From Halocaridina rubra (lineage: Eukaryota > Arthropoda > Malacostraca > Decapoda > Atyidae), in assembly GCA_037179515.1 (NCBI GenBank), contig JAXCGZ010007563.1, positions 35,001-99,000 on the forward strand: 64,000 nucleotides of DNA, read 5' to 3'. The notes beneath the pieces were generated by a model. It made no database searches. It was not told the origin of the DNA and was given only the letters and a program-made list of their open reading frames with translations. The position numbers were made by a program, and so were the translations under genes. Below are positions 23,449 to 64,000 of this stretch, piece after piece (the stretch's first letter is position 1; each line of letters begins with the position of its first letter).

Positions 23449-23848
23449 CAGCATAAGGTTAAAATAATTTTACAGTACTAATTGCGTATATCATTTTTTA
23501 CAGTAGTAATTTATATATACACACACACTTCTTAATGCACAGTAGTCATTGGTATTTTACTTTATATATATCAACAAATGTTACGATTTTTAAACATTCA
23601 CTTTTATTTGTCTTAATATTTTTTTTCAGAATTCTCTTTTCTTGTATGCTTCTTGCTCCTTCATTTTAGGATACTTTATATGTTTATTCACTCTCCATGT
23701 TTCTCGTAATGATGATACTAAAATACTGATAATGTCGTGTCATAGTTAAATATTAATTTGGGAGTAGCTTTTGAATTGCTGGATAAAATTTAGCCTGAAT
23801 AGCTCTTGCATGCATAAAATTATTATTAGTTACTAACAGCAGACTTAA
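21731..23848. other. Intergenic between convergent genes / lectin-receptor 3' UTR
   Basis: No coding sequence recognised. The right part should be 3' UTR of the - strand receptor. A candidate AATAAA on the - strand is at 23603-23608. The (TA)n tract 23352-23445 lies beyond it. Confidence 0.45.
23352..23445. repeat. (TA)n microsatellite
   Basis: About 47 uninterrupted TA units downstream of the lectin receptor gene. Confidence 0.98.
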
Positions 23849-63203
<39,355 letters not shown>

Positions 63204-64000
63204 CTGTGGATGTGTAGAATATAAAAATAATCTTTAAAATCTTAAGCATCTTTTTCTCCTGTAGTAATAGCAGGTGCTATACTAGAACAATAATGGTAAA
63301 ATTTATCTTTAGAGGCCTTTCTTTTAATCCTTTTTTTTGCTGTAGTAACTGCTCATACGGTCTGAATACGGAATATTTATTTAAGGCACTCTTGTCAAGC
63401 TGATAGCATTGATAAAACTAAACAGATGGAACCTAATTACATAGAAAAAGTTATTTTGTCAATATGTATATTCTTAATAATCTGCTATGTGGGCAATGGT
63501 ACAGAATAAGAGTCGTCACCAATATCCCTGGTGCCTATTCCTATTTTAGCATACTACTGCCATAATATACTCGCATTTACAAATTAGAATGAACAAAGAT
63601 TGCGAGCCTTAAATATTTTTGTTCATTTTCAAATTCTCGCTGACGTATGGTTATCAACAGTCGTACATATATAATGGTCACCCTAGGATGGATGCCGGAC
63701 CCTAAATCGACCACAATTCAATAAAATACAATACAACATGCTTTTTATTCTCTATTTCTACCATCAAATTTGAATAAATAAAAGTTTTCAGATCCAAGTT
63801 TATAAATTTAGAATTATCAATAAACATGTTTTTAATCTATTCTCACAACTTACCGGCAATATTTTCACCACATAGAATATTATCCAATGGACAGAAATTA
63901 TTTGCAGAGCTATAATTAGTTTTGTAACCAAGACAACATCACGGTTAAGTAAAGAAAAATCTTGTACTCAGATCACAGAATCTTATCCCCGACATAAGAT
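63204..64000. other. Receptor intron or upstream exons not resolved
   Basis: The next upstream exon of the receptor must carry the first cysteines of CTLD1 and end on a codon boundary. I could not identify it with confidence before the window ends. Confidence 0.4.

Noticed and set aside
63854..63909. Possible further upstream exon of the lectin receptor (AG acceptor at 63910-63911, GTAAGT donor)
   Set aside because: The only frame that joins the next exon reads LQIISVHWIIFYVVKILP, which lacks the cysteines expected at the start of a lectin domain; the frame with CPLDNILC ends in the wrong phase.

Overview
The window is animal nuclear DNA, most likely from a decapod crustacean and quite possibly a penaeid shrimp. 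Two things point there. Simple-sequence repeats are extreme: about thirty long (AT)n, (ATT)n, (TC/GA)n and (TG/CA)n tracts. Genes are made of short exons separated by huge introns full of retrotransposons. The species call is inference; the eukaryotic gene structure is read directly from matched splice sites and codon phases.

Two host genes converge. On the + strand, four exons (5412-11131) encode the C-terminal end of a Dbl-family Rho guanine nucleotide exchange factor: the last helix after the DH domain, then a PH domain and a short tail. On the - strand, eighteen exons (63203 down to 23849) join in perfect phase into 772 codons plus a stop. They encode the C-terminal part of a type I membrane receptor with five C-type lectin domains, a Thr/Pro stalk, one transmembrane helix and a short cytoplasmic tail, like macrophage mannose receptors. 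Its 5' exons lie to the right of the window.

Mobile DNA fills the rest. 1-3694 (-): decayed Tx1/L1-like LINE with a zinc-knuckle ORF1. 6425-6796 and 8273-8479: fold-back MITEs, one ending 37 nt before a RhoGEF exon. 7146-7830 and 29552-30108: 3' pieces of one LINE. 10350-10480 and 41467-41668: tRNA-derived SINE copies with target-site duplications. 20090-21730: decayed DIRS-like element with reverse transcriptase and tyrosine recombinase remnants. 26280-30660: graveyard of a second LINE family with an inverted tail-to-tail pair and a nested insertion. 31449-33621: Tigger/pogo-like DNA transposon. 37857-38768 and 54402-54687: MITEs with Tigger-like ends, the first filled with microsatellite.

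The most striking region is 53.4-61.6 kb, inside one intron of the lectin gene. Four copies of one CR1-like LINE (one +, three -) are interleaved with (TG)n/(CA)n tracts at essentially every boundary. One copy has an uninterrupted 940-codon endonuclease/reverse-transcriptase frame, and its neighbour differs by a single nonsense codon and five substitutions over 809 residues. This looks like a young LINE that co-expands with, or targets, TG microsatellites.
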